Shown here piece after piece: positions 26,194-35,500 of a DNA stretch of 64,000 nucleotides. Position 1 is the first letter of the stretch, and the number at the start of each line of letters is the position of its first letter. Position numbers and translations under genes: made by a program. Below the pieces are notes generated by a model. That model ran no database searches and had not been told where the DNA came from. It saw only the letters and a program-made list of their open reading frames with translations. This stretch comes from Acidimicrobiales bacterium. GTDB lineage: Bacteria > Actinomycetota > Acidimicrobiia > Acidimicrobiales > RAAP-2. The stretch is from contig JANXWA010000036.1 in the NCBI GenBank assembly GCA_025351385.1, positions 42,307 through 106,306 on the forward strand, in the 5' to 3' direction.

Positions 26194-28962
26194 ATGCCAG
26201 ATGAAGCGGCCATCGTCCCGGGGCTCGAAGAGTTCTTCACGAGCTCGCTCGACCTGTTCGCCGTCTTCCAGGCCGACGGCATAATCGGCCACGCGAATCC
26301 AGCGTGGACCACGATCTTGGGCTGGGATGCCGGGGAGCTGCACTCGACCCGAGTGGGGGATCTGGTCCACCCCGACGACGCCCATCGAACCGCCGTGGAG
26401 ACCGAGCACATCGTCAACGGAAAGTCCGCGACAAGACGGGGGTTCGAGCATCGCCTCCGCTGCGCCGACGGCTCCTTTCGTTGGATCGAGTGGACGTCAC
26501 TGCGCTGGGGCGATCAGATCTACTCGACCGGTCGCGACATCACCCGGCGCCACGCGGTGATCCGCCAACTCGACGAGAACCTGCAGAAGATCGAAGCGGT
26601 CTTCGCGGCGGCGGCCGACTCCATCATCGTCGTCGACCGCGACATGGTCATCGCCGAGACCAGTCCAGTCGGTCTGCCGATTTTGGACTTCCCGAACAGC
26701 GGCCAGGTCGGCCAGAACGTCTTGAACATCGTCCATCCCGATGACCGACCGACAGTCCTCGCGGCACTTCAACGAACGTTCGACGTCGACGAGATCAGCA
26801 CTGCGCGCTACCGCGCGCAGCACTTCGACGGACGCTGGTTGACGTTCGAAGGCAGGGGCCGGGCGATGCGCAATCCCGACGGTTCGTCGGACCTGGCGGT
26901 CATCATCAACCGCGACGTCACGAAGTCCGTTGCCGAGGAAGCGGCGCTCGCCGAGAGCCACGCGAGGATCAAGGCGATCGTCGACACGGCGGCCGACACC
27001 ATCTCCATCGTCGACCGGGACCTGCGCAATATCGAGTCCAGTGAAGCACTTGAGAGCACCTTGGGGGTTCCTCCAGCCGATCGACGCGGTCGCTCCATTC
27101 TCGAGCGCATCCACCCCGACGACCACGCCGCCGTCATCGAGGGAGCCCGCAAGATCTTCGAGGAGGGCGAGACCGTGACGTTGCGTGTACGCCTCCTGCA
27201 CGCCGACGGTCGGTGGTTGACGGCCGAGTCGCGGGCCCGGGCCACCTACAATGCCAAGGGCGCGCCGACCAGCGCCGTGGTCATCACCCGCGACATCACG
27301 GCGTGGGTGGCCGCCGAAGTGGCGTTGACCGAGAGCCTTGAGACGACGCGGGCCATCTTCGATGCGGCAGCTGACGGCATCATCGTGCTGGATCGCGACC
27401 TGTGCATCGTCGAGACCAGCTCGAACGGCGAGGGCGTTCACGGACGGCCCGCGGAGGAGCGTCGCGGTCAGCGCCTGATGCTCGAGGTCGTCCATCCCGA
27501 CGACCGCGAGAACGTGGAGGCGACTCTCCGTCGGACCTTCGACGAGGAGGGCGTTGTGAGCATGCGCTACCGGGTGCGGCGCCTGGACGGAGAGTGGATG
27601 ACCCTCGAGTCCCGAGGACGTTCGTTGCGCGCCCACGACGGTCCGCCCTCCAAGGCCGTCTTCATCGCGCGCGATGTCACCGACTCCGTCGCCGCCCAGG
27701 CCGCACTCGAGTCGGCCAAGGTCGAGGCCGAACGGGCCACGTTCGAGGCCGATCTGGCTCGCGCGGAAGCCGAGCGGGCCAACGCCGCGAAGAGCGACTT
27801 CCTCTCGCGGATGAGCCACGAACTGCGTACGCCGCTCAACTCAGTGCTCGGCTTCTCCCAGATACTGCAGATGGAGCCGCACTCGGCGACCGATGAGGAG
27901 ATAATCGACATCATCTACCGGTCCGGGAGCCACCTGCTGGACCTGATCAACGAAGTCCTCGACATCTCGCGAGTCGAGTCGGGCACCATGAGCGTCGCCC
28001 TTGACTCGGTCTCGCTTTGTTCTCTGGTCGAGGAGTCCCTCGGGCTCGTGTTGCCCCAAGCGCGCGAACGCGACATCACCGTCACGAGCGTCGTCGACGA
28101 GGACCTCCACGTGCGGGCCGATCATCTTCGCCTTCGCCAGGTGCTGCTCAACCTCCTCTCCAACGCGATCAAGTTCAACCGCCTCGGCGGTCGAGTGACC
28201 ATCGGCGCCGAACGGAGCGACGGTCGCGTGAGGCTCTCAGTCGCCGACGACGGACCGGGGATTGCCGTCGGCTATCTGGACCGTCTCTTCGTCCCGTTCG
28301 AACGACTCGACGCCGAGGCACGCGGCATCGAGGGAACGGGTCTCGGCCTCGCGCTCTCCAAGAGCCTGATCGAGTTGATGGGCGGCTCGCTCGTTGTCGA
28401 GAGCCACCAGGACGTCGGATCGACGTTCACCCTCGAATTGGCGCAGGCGACACCCACCGGTGAAGGCGTCGCGCCGAGTGACCCGTCGATGGGTCGTCGC
28501 CCGATCGGGGCCCACCAGTCCACCCTGCTCTACATCGAGGACAACACCTACAACACGCGCCTCGTCGAGCGACTGGCCAGGCATCGGCCGAACGTGAGTC
28601 TCATCACCTCACTGCAGGGCAGCCTGGGACTAGAGCTCGCCCGTCAGCACCGGCCGGGACTGATCCTGCTCGACGTGCACTTGCCCGACGTGTCCGGCCT
28701 CGAGGTCCTTCGGCGTCTGCGCTCGGAGCCGACCACCGCCACCATCCCCGTCGTGATGCTCTCCGCCGACGCCTCGAGCAGCCATGTCCGCAAATGCCTC
28801 GATGCCGGGGCCAACGACTACCTGACCAAGCCGATCGACGTCGTTCGTCTCCTCAATGTCATCGACGACTTCCTCGGCGCGGTCGGGGAAGAGACGGACG
28901 ATCGGGTCGCTTCCGACCACGGTCGCCGGCGACCCGATCGTCCTACTCGACGCGACGCCTGA
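26194..28962 (+). CDS. Hybrid histidine kinase with four PAS modules and a C-terminal receiver
   Basis: 922 aa from the ATG at 26194, chosen because GGAGG lies about 10 bases upstream and the N-terminus (MPDEAAIVPGLEEFFTSSLD) aligns with the paralogues; an earlier in-frame start lacks a ribosome site. Four PAS modules (openings include AVFAAAADSIIVVDRD, AIVDTAADTISIVDRD and AIFDAAADGIIVLDRD) lead through a charged helical stretch of Ala/Glu/Arg repeats (about 505-535) to HisKA His542. ATPase boxes NLLSNAIKFNRLGG, DDGPGIAVGY and GTGLGLALSKSLIELMGG follow, then a receiver with Asp827 and Lys in YLTKPIDV. The last 20 bp overlap the convergent ATP-grasp gene. Confidence 0.93.
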   Translation: MPDEAAIVPGLEEFFTSSLDLFAVFQADGIIGHANPAWTTILGWDAGELHSTRVGDLVHPDDAHRTAVETEHIVNGKSATRRGFEHRLRCADGSFRWIEWTSLRWGDQIYSTGRDITRRHAVIRQLDENLQKIEAVFAAAADSIIVVDRDMVIAETSPVGLPILDFPNSGQVGQNVLNIVHPDDRPTVLAALQRTFDVDEISTARYRAQHFDGRWLTFEGRGRAMRNPDGSSDLAVIINRDVTKSVAEEAALAESHARIKAIVDTAADTISIVDRDLRNIESSEALESTLGVPPADRRGRSILERIHPDDHAAVIEGARKIFEEGETVTLRVRLLHADGRWLTAESRARATYNAKGAPTSAVVITRDITAWVAAEVALTESLETTRAIFDAAADGIIVLDRDLCIVETSSNGEGVHGRPAEERRGQRLMLEVVHPDDRENVEATLRRTFDEEGVVSMRYRVRRLDGEWMTLESRGRSLRAHDGPPSKAVFIARDVTDSVAAQAALESAKVEAERATFEADLARAEAERANAAKSDFLSRMSHELRTPLNSVLGFSQILQMEPHSATDEEIIDIIYRSGSHLLDLINEVLDISRVESGTMSVALDSVSLCSLVEESLGLVLPQARERDITVTSVVDEDLHVRADHLRLRQVLLNLLSNAIKFNRLGGRVTIGAERSDGRVRLSVADDGPGIAVGYLDRLFVPFERLDAEARGIEGTGLGLALSKSLIELMGGSLVVESHQDVGSTFTLELAQATPTGEGVAPSDPSMGRRPIGAHQSTLLYIEDNTYNTRLVERLARHRPNVSLITSLQGSLGLELARQHRPGLILLDVHLPDVSGLEVLRRLRSEPTTATIPVVMLSADASSSHVRKCLDAGANDYLTKPIDVVRLLNVIDDFLGAVGEETDDRVASDHGRRRPDRPTRRDA

Positions 28963-29782
28963 TCGCCTCGGCCAGCCGCGTGGCGGCGACGTCGTCGTAG
29001 GCGAGGAAGAGGGAGGGCTCGACGAGCTCGAGCTCCATGATCGCCCAACCGGCCGGGGTGCTCACGAGGTCGACGCGGGCGTAGAGGAGGTCGGCGAAGC
29101 CGCCGGCGAGCACCGAACTGGCGACCTCGAGGGCGTCGGGCTCGGCCCGGGCCGGGCTCATCTGCTCGCGCCGGAAGAGCGCGTCGCGGTCCGTTGCGGT
29201 CACGTTCAGCATCGCGCCCTTGGTCATGGCGTGACTGAACGTGCCGTCGATGTAGACCATCGCGCGCTCGCCCAGTTGATCGACGGTGTCGACGTAGGGC
29301 TGGACGATGACGTCGCGACCCTCGGCGTGCAGTCGCGCGACGTGGTCCCGGGCCCGGTCGAGCTCGTCGGGACCGTACCGGTCGGCGTCGATCGAGCCGG
29401 CGCCCACGCAGGGCTTCACCACGAAGTCGCCGCCGGGAAAGGACGGCTCGTCACCCACGTCGACGAACGTCGTCGCCACGATCCGGTGCCCGCGTCGCTC
29501 GAGGTCCGCGAGGTAGTGCTTGTCACTCGAGTACTCGACCACCGGAAAGGGGTTGGCGAGACGCTCGACGCCGCCGGCCCAGGCGAGGAACTCGTCGCGG
29601 CGCGCCGCGTAGTCCCACGTCGAGCGGATCACGACGAGGTCGAAGCGGTCCCAATCGACCGACGGGTCGTCCCAGACCTCCAACTGGGCCGGCACCCCCG
29701 CCTCGGCGAGGGCCTGCAGCAGAATCGGCTCGTCGGCATCGACGTCGACGCCGGCGCACGTCGCCACGGCGACCCGGCTCAC
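28943..29782 (-). CDS. ATP-grasp domain protein coupled to the nuo operon
   Basis: 279 aa from the GTG at 29782, which overlaps the nuoN stop (GTGA); the longer frame above it is a shadow of nuoN. The pattern is that of short ATP-grasp ligases: an N-terminal sugar-nucleotide-like lobe (VAVATCAGVDVDADEP, LVVIRSTWDYAARRDEFLAW), then FVVKPCVGAGSIDADRY for nucleotide binding, VIVQPYVDTV, and a metal-binding end with YARVDLVSTPAGWAIMELELVEPSLF. Relatives join an acid to an amine through an acyl-phosphate, but the substrates are unknown. Translational coupling to nuoN is seen; a role connected with complex I is not implied by the family. Confidence 0.75.
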   Translation of the reverse strand: MSRVAVATCAGVDVDADEPILLQALAEAGVPAQLEVWDDPSVDWDRFDLVVIRSTWDYAARRDEFLAWAGGVERLANPFPVVEYSSDKHYLADLERRGHRIVATTFVDVGDEPSFPGGDFVVKPCVGAGSIDADRYGPDELDRARDHVARLHAEGRDVIVQPYVDTVDQLGERAMVYIDGTFSHAMTKGAMLNVTATDRDALFRREQMSPARAEPDALEVASSVLAGGFADLLYARVDLVSTPAGWAIMELELVEPSLFLAYDDVAATRLAEAIRRRVE

Positions 29783-31251
29783 GGCGTGAACAGGACCGTC
29801 GCGTGCTGGGCCAGGGTGGCGAGCGGTCCGGGCCAGACGCCGAAGAGGATCGTGACGGCCACCCCGAAGCCAATGACCGCCCCCGTGAGGCGCGGCACCT
29901 CGACCCGGACGCCCTCGACGTCGTCGTCGGCGTAGAGCGCCATCGCCCAACGCAAGTAGAAGTAGGCCGCTATCGCGGCGCTGACCAGCGCGATCAGGGC
30001 CAGCGCTCCTCCGCCGGCGTCCACGACCGAGGCCAGCACGGCGAACTTCGCGTAGAAGCCCGTCGTGAGCGGAGCCCCCAGCTGGCTGAGCAGCAGCACG
30101 CAGAGGGCGCCCCCGAGCCAGGGCTGGCGCCGCGCGAGGCCGCGGTAGTACTCGATCGAGTGGTGCTCGTCGCCGACCCCGCCGACCAGGGTCAGCACGG
30201 CGAAGCTCGCCACCACGACCGGCGCGTAGGTCATCACGTAGAAGAGCGTGGCCGCGGTGCCGCGGATCGTGCCGGCCCACACGCCGAGCAGGATGAAGCC
30301 GGCGTGGTTGATCGACGAGTATGCGAGCATGCGCTTGGCGTTGCGCTGCACGATCGCGAGGCTCGCGCCGACGACCGTCGTTAGGACGACGAGGACCCAC
30401 AAGATGGGGCGCCACGTATCGAGCTGGGTCCCGAGGGACGAGATCAGCACGCGCACGAGCGCCGCGAAGGCGCCGACCTTCACGACCGCGGCCATGAAAC
30501 CGGTCACCGGCGTCGGCGCGCCCTCGTAGACGTCGGGCGACCAGAGGTGGAAGGGCACCGCGGCGACCTTGAAGGCGAAGCCGACGAGCAAGAGAGCGCC
30601 GCCGGCGTAGAGCAGGCCCGGGCGCAGCAGCACGTTCGAGCCGAGGAAGTACGAGATCGACGTGAGGTTCGTCGAGCCGGTCGCGCCGTAGACGAGGGCA
30701 GCGCCGTAAATGAAGATCGCCGAGGCGAAGCCGCCGAGAAGGAAGTACTTAAGAGCCGCCTCGGACGACGTGGCGCGGTGGCGGTCGAAGGCCACGAGCA
30801 CGTAGAGGCCGAGCGAGAGGATCTCCAGACCGAGGAAGATGACGATCAGGTCGTTGGCCTGAGTCATCAGGAGCGCCCCTCCGCTCGAGGCGAGGGCCAT
30901 GATGTGGAACTCGACGCCCGAGACCCGCTCGCGGATCGCCCAGTCGTGGGCCACCAGCGCGGTCATGAGGACCGCGACCGCGATCACGGCCGAAGCAATG
31001 ACCGAGAAGTCGTCGAGCACGATCGCGTGCGCGATGGTCGTCGAGGCACCGGCCTTGGCGACGCAGCGCCACTGGAAGAAGTTCACGACGAGCGACGCGA
31101 GCGACACCGCCACGGTCGTCGACGTGGCGACCGCGATCGAGACCTTGGAGCGCAGCAACGCGGTCCCGACCATCAACAGCAGCGCCGCGCCGAAGAAGAT
31201 CAGGACCGGCAGGATCGCCAGATAGTGAATGGAGGGGATCTGCAGGGTCAC
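29779..31251 (-). CDS. nuoN: NADH-quinone oxidoreductase subunit N
   Basis: 490 aa antiporter-like membrane subunit of complex I, one of the three proton-pumping modules. About 14 hydrophobic helices are visible. Family landmarks include FLGLEILSLGLYVLVAFDRH, YFLLGGFASAIFIYGAALVYG, PFHLWSPDVYEGAPTPVTGF and AYSSINHAGFILLG, with the helix-breaking lysine and glutamate residues in place. The GTG start overlaps the nuoM stop and its own stop overlaps the ATP-grasp start, so it is the last nuo gene. Confidence 0.97.
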   Translation of the reverse strand: MTLQIPSIHYLAILPVLIFFGAALLLMVGTALLRSKVSIAVATSTTVAVSLASLVVNFFQWRCVAKAGASTTIAHAIVLDDFSVIASAVIAVAVLMTALVAHDWAIRERVSGVEFHIMALASSGGALLMTQANDLIVIFLGLEILSLGLYVLVAFDRHRATSSEAALKYFLLGGFASAIFIYGAALVYGATGSTNLTSISYFLGSNVLLRPGLLYAGGALLLVGFAFKVAAVPFHLWSPDVYEGAPTPVTGFMAAVVKVGAFAALVRVLISSLGTQLDTWRPILWVLVVLTTVVGASLAIVQRNAKRMLAYSSINHAGFILLGVWAGTIRGTAATLFYVMTYAPVVVASFAVLTLVGGVGDEHHSIEYYRGLARRQPWLGGALCVLLLSQLGAPLTTGFYAKFAVLASVVDAGGGALALIALVSAAIAAYFYLRWAMALYADDDVEGVRVEVPRLTGAVIGFGVAVTILFGVWPGPLATLAQHATVLFTP

Positions 31252-32756
31252 TTGCTCACTCCGCTCGGAGCGACGTGCTCGATCAGCTGCTGGACGGAGG
31301 GCGAGATGCGGTCGAGCACGGGCTTGGGAAAGACACCTAGGGCCACGATCAGCACGACGACGGGCACGAGGACCCAGCGCTCGCGCGACGTCGCGTCAGG
31401 CAGCGTGGCGTTGGCGCCCTCGGCCCTTCCGTGAAAGACCCGCTGGTAGGCCCAGAGCAGGTAGAGCGCGGCGGCCACCACGCCAATGGAGGCGACGACG
31501 GCCCACCACGCGTGCGTGGCGAAGGTACCGATGAGGATCAAGTACTCACTCACGAATCCCGAGAGGCCCGGCAGCCCGATGGAGGCGAGCATCACGACGG
31601 TGAAGAGTGCGGCCATCACCGGCGCCGGGCCCTGCAAGCCGGTGAAGTCCCGCACCAGGATGCTGCCGCGTCGCTGCTCGATGAAGCCAATGATGAGGAA
31701 GAAGCCAACCGTGATGACCCCGTGGTTGAACATCAAAAGCACCGCGCCGACGGTGGCGATCTTCGAGCCCGACATCAGGCCGAGCGTGATGAAGCCCATC
31801 TGGGCCAGTGAGGAGAACGCCACCAGCCGCTTCAGGTCCGGCGTCACGCACGCGAGCAGGGAGCCGTAGAGGATCCCGACGACCGCGAGGGTCATGATGA
31901 CCGGGCGCATGGTCGCGAGCGCGAGCGGGAACAGCCCGACGGCGAAGCGCAGCAGCCCGTAGGTGCCGAGCTTGGCCAGCAGCGCCGACATCTCGATCGA
32001 GCCCGCGGTGGGCGCCTCGGCGTAGGTCAGGGGCGACCACGTGTGCAGCGGCCAGATGGGCGCCTTCACCCCGAAGGCGATCGCGAAGGCGACGAACAGC
32101 CACACCGCGGTGCCGTGGGACATCACCGTCGACGACAGGGTCCCGTAGGCGAAGGTGAGGTCCCCCTGGGCCTGGTGCTGGTGGAGGAAGCCCAGGTAGA
32201 GGATTCCGATGAGCAGGAAGGCCGAGCCGGCGAAGGTGTAGATGAAGAACTTCAGGGCCGCGCGCGACCGCTCGCGACCGCCCCATTGGCTGATGATGAA
32301 GTAGCACGGGATGAGGGTCAGCTCGAAGAAGATGAAGAACTCGAGCAGGTCGTGTGCCACGAAGCTGCCCATCGTGAAGCTCGTCAGCAGCAGCAGCCAC
32401 GCGACGAAGGCCGGCTCGCGGCGACGGTCACGCGAACCGAGCAGGGCGAGCAGCAGCACCAGCGACGTCAGCACCACCATCAGGAGCGAGATGCCGTCGA
32501 CCCCGACGTCGTAGGCGAGACCGAAGGGGGCGGCGAGCACGTGGCGCGAGTAGAAATCGAAGGTCGCCGCACCGCTGAAGTGGGGGTTGTAGAGGAGCGC
32601 CACCACGAGCGACAACGCCAACTCGACACTCGCCGCGGCGACGGCGACCAGGTAGGCCCGTCCCTCGGTCTTGCGCGTGAGGGCCGCGAGAAGCGCGCCG
32701 ACGAGCGGCACGAGGATGAGCGCGGCGAGCCAGAGCGAGGAGTGGGTGTGTGCCAC
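31248..32756 (-). CDS. nuoM: NADH-quinone oxidoreductase subunit M
   Basis: 502 aa antiporter-like subunit of the complex I membrane arm. It shows FFELTLIPCYFIISQWGG, KFFIYTFAGSAFLLIGILYL, APIWPLHTWSPLTYAEAPT and FSSLAQMGFITLGL, all typical of NuoM, and about 14 helices. The GTG start abuts the nuoL stop (TAGTG, one base shared) and the end overlaps nuoN by 4 bp. Confidence 0.97.
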   Translation of the reverse strand: MAHTHSSLWLAALILVPLVGALLAALTRKTEGRAYLVAVAAASVELALSLVVALLYNPHFSGAATFDFYSRHVLAAPFGLAYDVGVDGISLLMVVLTSLVLLLALLGSRDRRREPAFVAWLLLLTSFTMGSFVAHDLLEFFIFFELTLIPCYFIISQWGGRERSRAALKFFIYTFAGSAFLLIGILYLGFLHQHQAQGDLTFAYGTLSSTVMSHGTAVWLFVAFAIAFGVKAPIWPLHTWSPLTYAEAPTAGSIEMSALLAKLGTYGLLRFAVGLFPLALATMRPVIMTLAVVGILYGSLLACVTPDLKRLVAFSSLAQMGFITLGLMSGSKIATVGAVLLMFNHGVITVGFFLIIGFIEQRRGSILVRDFTGLQGPAPVMAALFTVVMLASIGLPGLSGFVSEYLILIGTFATHAWWAVVASIGVVAAALYLLWAYQRVFHGRAEGANATLPDATSRERWVLVPVVVLIVALGVFPKPVLDRISPSVQQLIEHVAPSGVSK

Positions 32757-34624
32757 TAGCCCACCCTCGCGACGAGGTAGATCACGATGACCGCGACGCC
32801 GAGCACGGTCGCGAGCGCGTAGTGGCGCACGAAGCCGGACTGAACCTTGCGCAGGCCCTCGCCGCTGCGCCGGACACCGACCGCGACACCCGTCACCGCG
32901 CCGTCGATGATCCGGGGTTCGACGACGTCGTCGGAGAATTGCGCGACGCGGGTGAGGGGGCGTCCGATAGAGGCGTCGTACAGGTCATCCCAGCGCCAGA
33001 CGTGCTCGAGGAACGTCGATTCGAAGCGCGGCGAGCTCGAGACGTTGCGCCAGATTGAGAAGGCCGCGAGCAGGCCAATCACCGCGGCCGCGACGTCGAC
33101 GGCGCCGAGCCCGTACTGGGCGAGCGTGCTGGCGTGGACGGCTGCCACGTAACCGAAGGTCGGCTCGAGGAAGCCGGCGATGGAGTCATGGTGGATCCAC
33201 GGCAGGTCGAGCACGCCGCCCACGACCGAGAGCCCGGCCAGCACGACGAGCGGGGCCGTCATCACCCAGGGCGACTCGTGGGGATCGCGTCCGTCGTTCA
33301 GCTCACGGAACCGCTCGGTGCCGCGGAACGTGAGGATGAACAACCGACTCATGTAGTAGGCCGTCAGGATCGCCGTCAGCACGCCGAGGACCCACAGTGC
33401 CTTGTTGTGCTCGAAGACGTTGGTCAGGACGTCGCCCTTGGACCAAAAACCGGCGAAGGGCGGGATGCCCGAGATGGTGAGCCAGCCGATCAGGAACGTC
33501 GGGAACGTGAGGGGCAGGTACTTGCGCAGCCCCCCCATGAGGCGCATGTCCTGCTCGCCGTTGAGCGAGTGGATGACCGAGCCCGATCCGAGGAAGAGCA
33601 GCGCCTTGAAGAAGGCGTGGCTGATCATGAGGAAGATCGCCGCAGAGTAGGCCCCGACGCCCACGGCGAGCACCATGTAGCCGATCTGGGAGACGGTCGA
33701 GAACGCGAGGACCTTCTTGATGTCCTTCTGGGATGTGGCGATGGTGGCGGCGACGAAAGCGGTGACCCCGCCGATAACCGCGATCGTCATGCGACCTGAG
33801 CTCGACATCGCCAGAACCGGGGACATCCGCACCAGCAGGTAGACCCCGGCCGTCACCATGGTCGCGGCGTGGATCAGGGCCGACACGGGCGTCGGACCCT
33901 CCATCGCGTCGGGTAGCCAGTTGAACAGCGGGATCTGCGCGCTCTTGCCGGACGCCGCGAGCAGCAGGGCCAGCACGGTCAACGTCGCGACGATCGGCGT
34001 CAGAGTGCCGGCGTGACTGAAGACGCCGAGGTACGTGAGCGTGTGGGTGCGAGAGAAGAGCAGGAACATCGCAATCAGCAGGCCCAGGTCGCCCACGCGG
34101 TTGTAGATGAAGGCCTTCTTGCCCGCCGAGGCGGCCGAGTCGCGATCGAAGTAGAAGCTGACGAGCCAGTAGGAGCAGAGTCCGACGCCCTCCCACCCGA
34201 CGAAGGTCAGTACGAGGTTGTTGGCGAGCACGAGCACCAGCATCGAGAAGACGAAGAGATTCAGGTAGATGAAGAACTTGCGGAAGTCCCTCTCGCCGTG
34301 CATGTAGCCGATCGAGTACAGGTGGATCAAGGCCGAGATCCCCGTGACGAAGAGGCACATTGTGACCGACAGCGGATCGACCAGTAGGGCGGCCGGCACG
34401 TGCAGGGTGCCGACGCTCAGCCAGTCGAAGAGCTTCACGGTCACCTCGCGCGAGGACTGGTGCAGCAGGAGGACGAAGCTGATCGCCGAGACCACGAAGC
34501 TCGCCGAGACGACGCCGGTGCCGACGACACCGACCTGCTTCTCGGTCATGTGACGCCCGTTCAGCATCATGAAGAGGAAGCCGACCAACGGAAAGAGCAG
34601 TATCAACGTCGCGACGTGTGCCAT
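32756..34624 (-). CDS. nuoL: NADH-quinone oxidoreductase subunit L
   Basis: 622 aa, the largest antiporter-like subunit, with the long lateral helix at the C-terminus. Landmarks: FFIYLNLFVFSMLVLVLANN, FVGWEGVGLCSYWLVSFYF, AFIYNRVGDLGLL, PLFNWLPDAMEGPTPVSAL, FSTVSQIGYMVLAVGVG and HAFFKALLFLGSGSVIH. The ATG at 34624 is one base after the nuoK stop codon. Complete and in order within the operon. Confidence 0.98.
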   Translation of the reverse strand: MAHVATLILLFPLVGFLFMMLNGRHMTEKQVGVVGTGVVSASFVVSAISFVLLLHQSSREVTVKLFDWLSVGTLHVPAALLVDPLSVTMCLFVTGISALIHLYSIGYMHGERDFRKFFIYLNLFVFSMLVLVLANNLVLTFVGWEGVGLCSYWLVSFYFDRDSAASAGKKAFIYNRVGDLGLLIAMFLLFSRTHTLTYLGVFSHAGTLTPIVATLTVLALLLAASGKSAQIPLFNWLPDAMEGPTPVSALIHAATMVTAGVYLLVRMSPVLAMSSSGRMTIAVIGGVTAFVAATIATSQKDIKKVLAFSTVSQIGYMVLAVGVGAYSAAIFLMISHAFFKALLFLGSGSVIHSLNGEQDMRLMGGLRKYLPLTFPTFLIGWLTISGIPPFAGFWSKGDVLTNVFEHNKALWVLGVLTAILTAYYMSRLFILTFRGTERFRELNDGRDPHESPWVMTAPLVVLAGLSVVGGVLDLPWIHHDSIAGFLEPTFGYVAAVHASTLAQYGLGAVDVAAAVIGLLAAFSIWRNVSSSPRFESTFLEHVWRWDDLYDASIGRPLTRVAQFSDDVVEPRIIDGAVTGVAVGVRRSGEGLRKVQSGFVRHYALATVLGVAVIVIYLVARVG

Positions 34625-34625
34625 C

Positions 34626-34931
34626 TCAGCCCTTCAACTCCGACAGCTCGTCGACGGACGACGACGGCCGACGCCGGAAGACCGCGACCACGATGCCGAG
34701 ACCCACGGTCACTTCGGCGGCCGCGACGACCATCACGAAGAAGACGATCGCCTGGCCATCGATGTCGCTGAGCGTGCGTGAGAACGTGACGAAGGTCAGG
34801 TTGACGGCGTTGAGCATCAGCTCGATGCACATGAACATGATCAACGCGCTGCGCCGGGTCAGCAGGCCGAAGGCCCCGATTCCGAAGAGAATCGCGGCGA
34901 GCACGAGGTACCAGGCGGCGGGGACGTTCAT
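34626..34931 (-). CDS. nuoK: NADH-quinone oxidoreductase subunit K
   Basis: 101 aa, three-helix membrane subunit of the standard length. The conserved glutamates of the proton path are in [14 protein letters not shown] and [17 protein letters not shown]. The ATG at 34931 overlaps the nuoJ stop by 4 bp. Its C-terminal tail is slightly longer and charged ([16 protein letters not shown]). Confidence 0.98.
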   Translation of the reverse strand: MNVPAAWYLVLAAILFGIGAFGLLTRRSALIMFMCIELMLNAVNLTFVTFSRTLSDIDGQAIVFFVMVVAAAEVTVGLGIVVAVFRRRPSSSVDELSELKG

Positions 34932-35500
34932 TGGCCGGCCTCCTCGGTCTGGGTCGCGCGCTCGCGCCGGGCCAGCAGCACCGCACCCACGACGGCGATG
35001 ATCAGCAGCGCGGCAGTGGCCTCGAAGGCGAAGAGGTAGGTGGTGAACACGGCGGTGCCCAGCTCTCGCACGTTGCCCTGACCGGTGGCGATTGGCGTCC
35101 CCTGGCTCGACACCGACATGGCGCCCGTTACCCAGTGCGACCGGGCCATCAGGGTGACGAGCCCGCCGACGGTCAATAGGACGCCGACGGCAGCGAAGGC
35201 GCGCTGACCGACCAGGGGTTCGACCGTGACGTGATCACGGCGGTCGACGCCGAGGAACATGATCACGAAGAGGAAGAGCACGACAATGGCGCCGGCGTAG
35301 ACGATGATCTGCACCGCGGCGAGGAAGTCGGCCGACTGCGCGATGAAGGCGACGGCGACGCCGAACAGCGTCATGATGAGGCTGAGCGCCGCGTGCACCG
35401 GGTTCTTCACAGAGATGACGCCGACCGCCCCGACCACGATGAGCAGCGCCGACGTGACGAAGATCAACACGCTGGGGATCGCGTAGGAGACGGCGGTCAC
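34928..35500 (-). CDS. nuoJ: NADH-quinone oxidoreductase subunit J
   Basis: 190 aa five-helix subunit. The family segment [22 protein letters not shown], which contains the pi-bulge helix that couples quinone reduction to pumping, is split across residues 63-84. It also has [19 protein letters not shown]. The start is GTG at 35500 overlapping the nuoI stop by 4 bp, and its end overlaps nuoK. Confidence 0.97.
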   Translation of the reverse strand: MTAVSYAIPSVLIFVTSALLIVVGAVGVISVKNPVHAALSLIMTLFGVAVAFIAQSADFLAAVQIIVYAGAIVVLFLFVIMFLGVDRRDHVTVEPLVGQRAFAAVGVLLTVGGLVTLMARSHWVTGAMSVSSQGTPIATGQGNVRELGTAVFTTYLFAFEATAALLIIAVVGAVLLARRERATQTEEAGQ

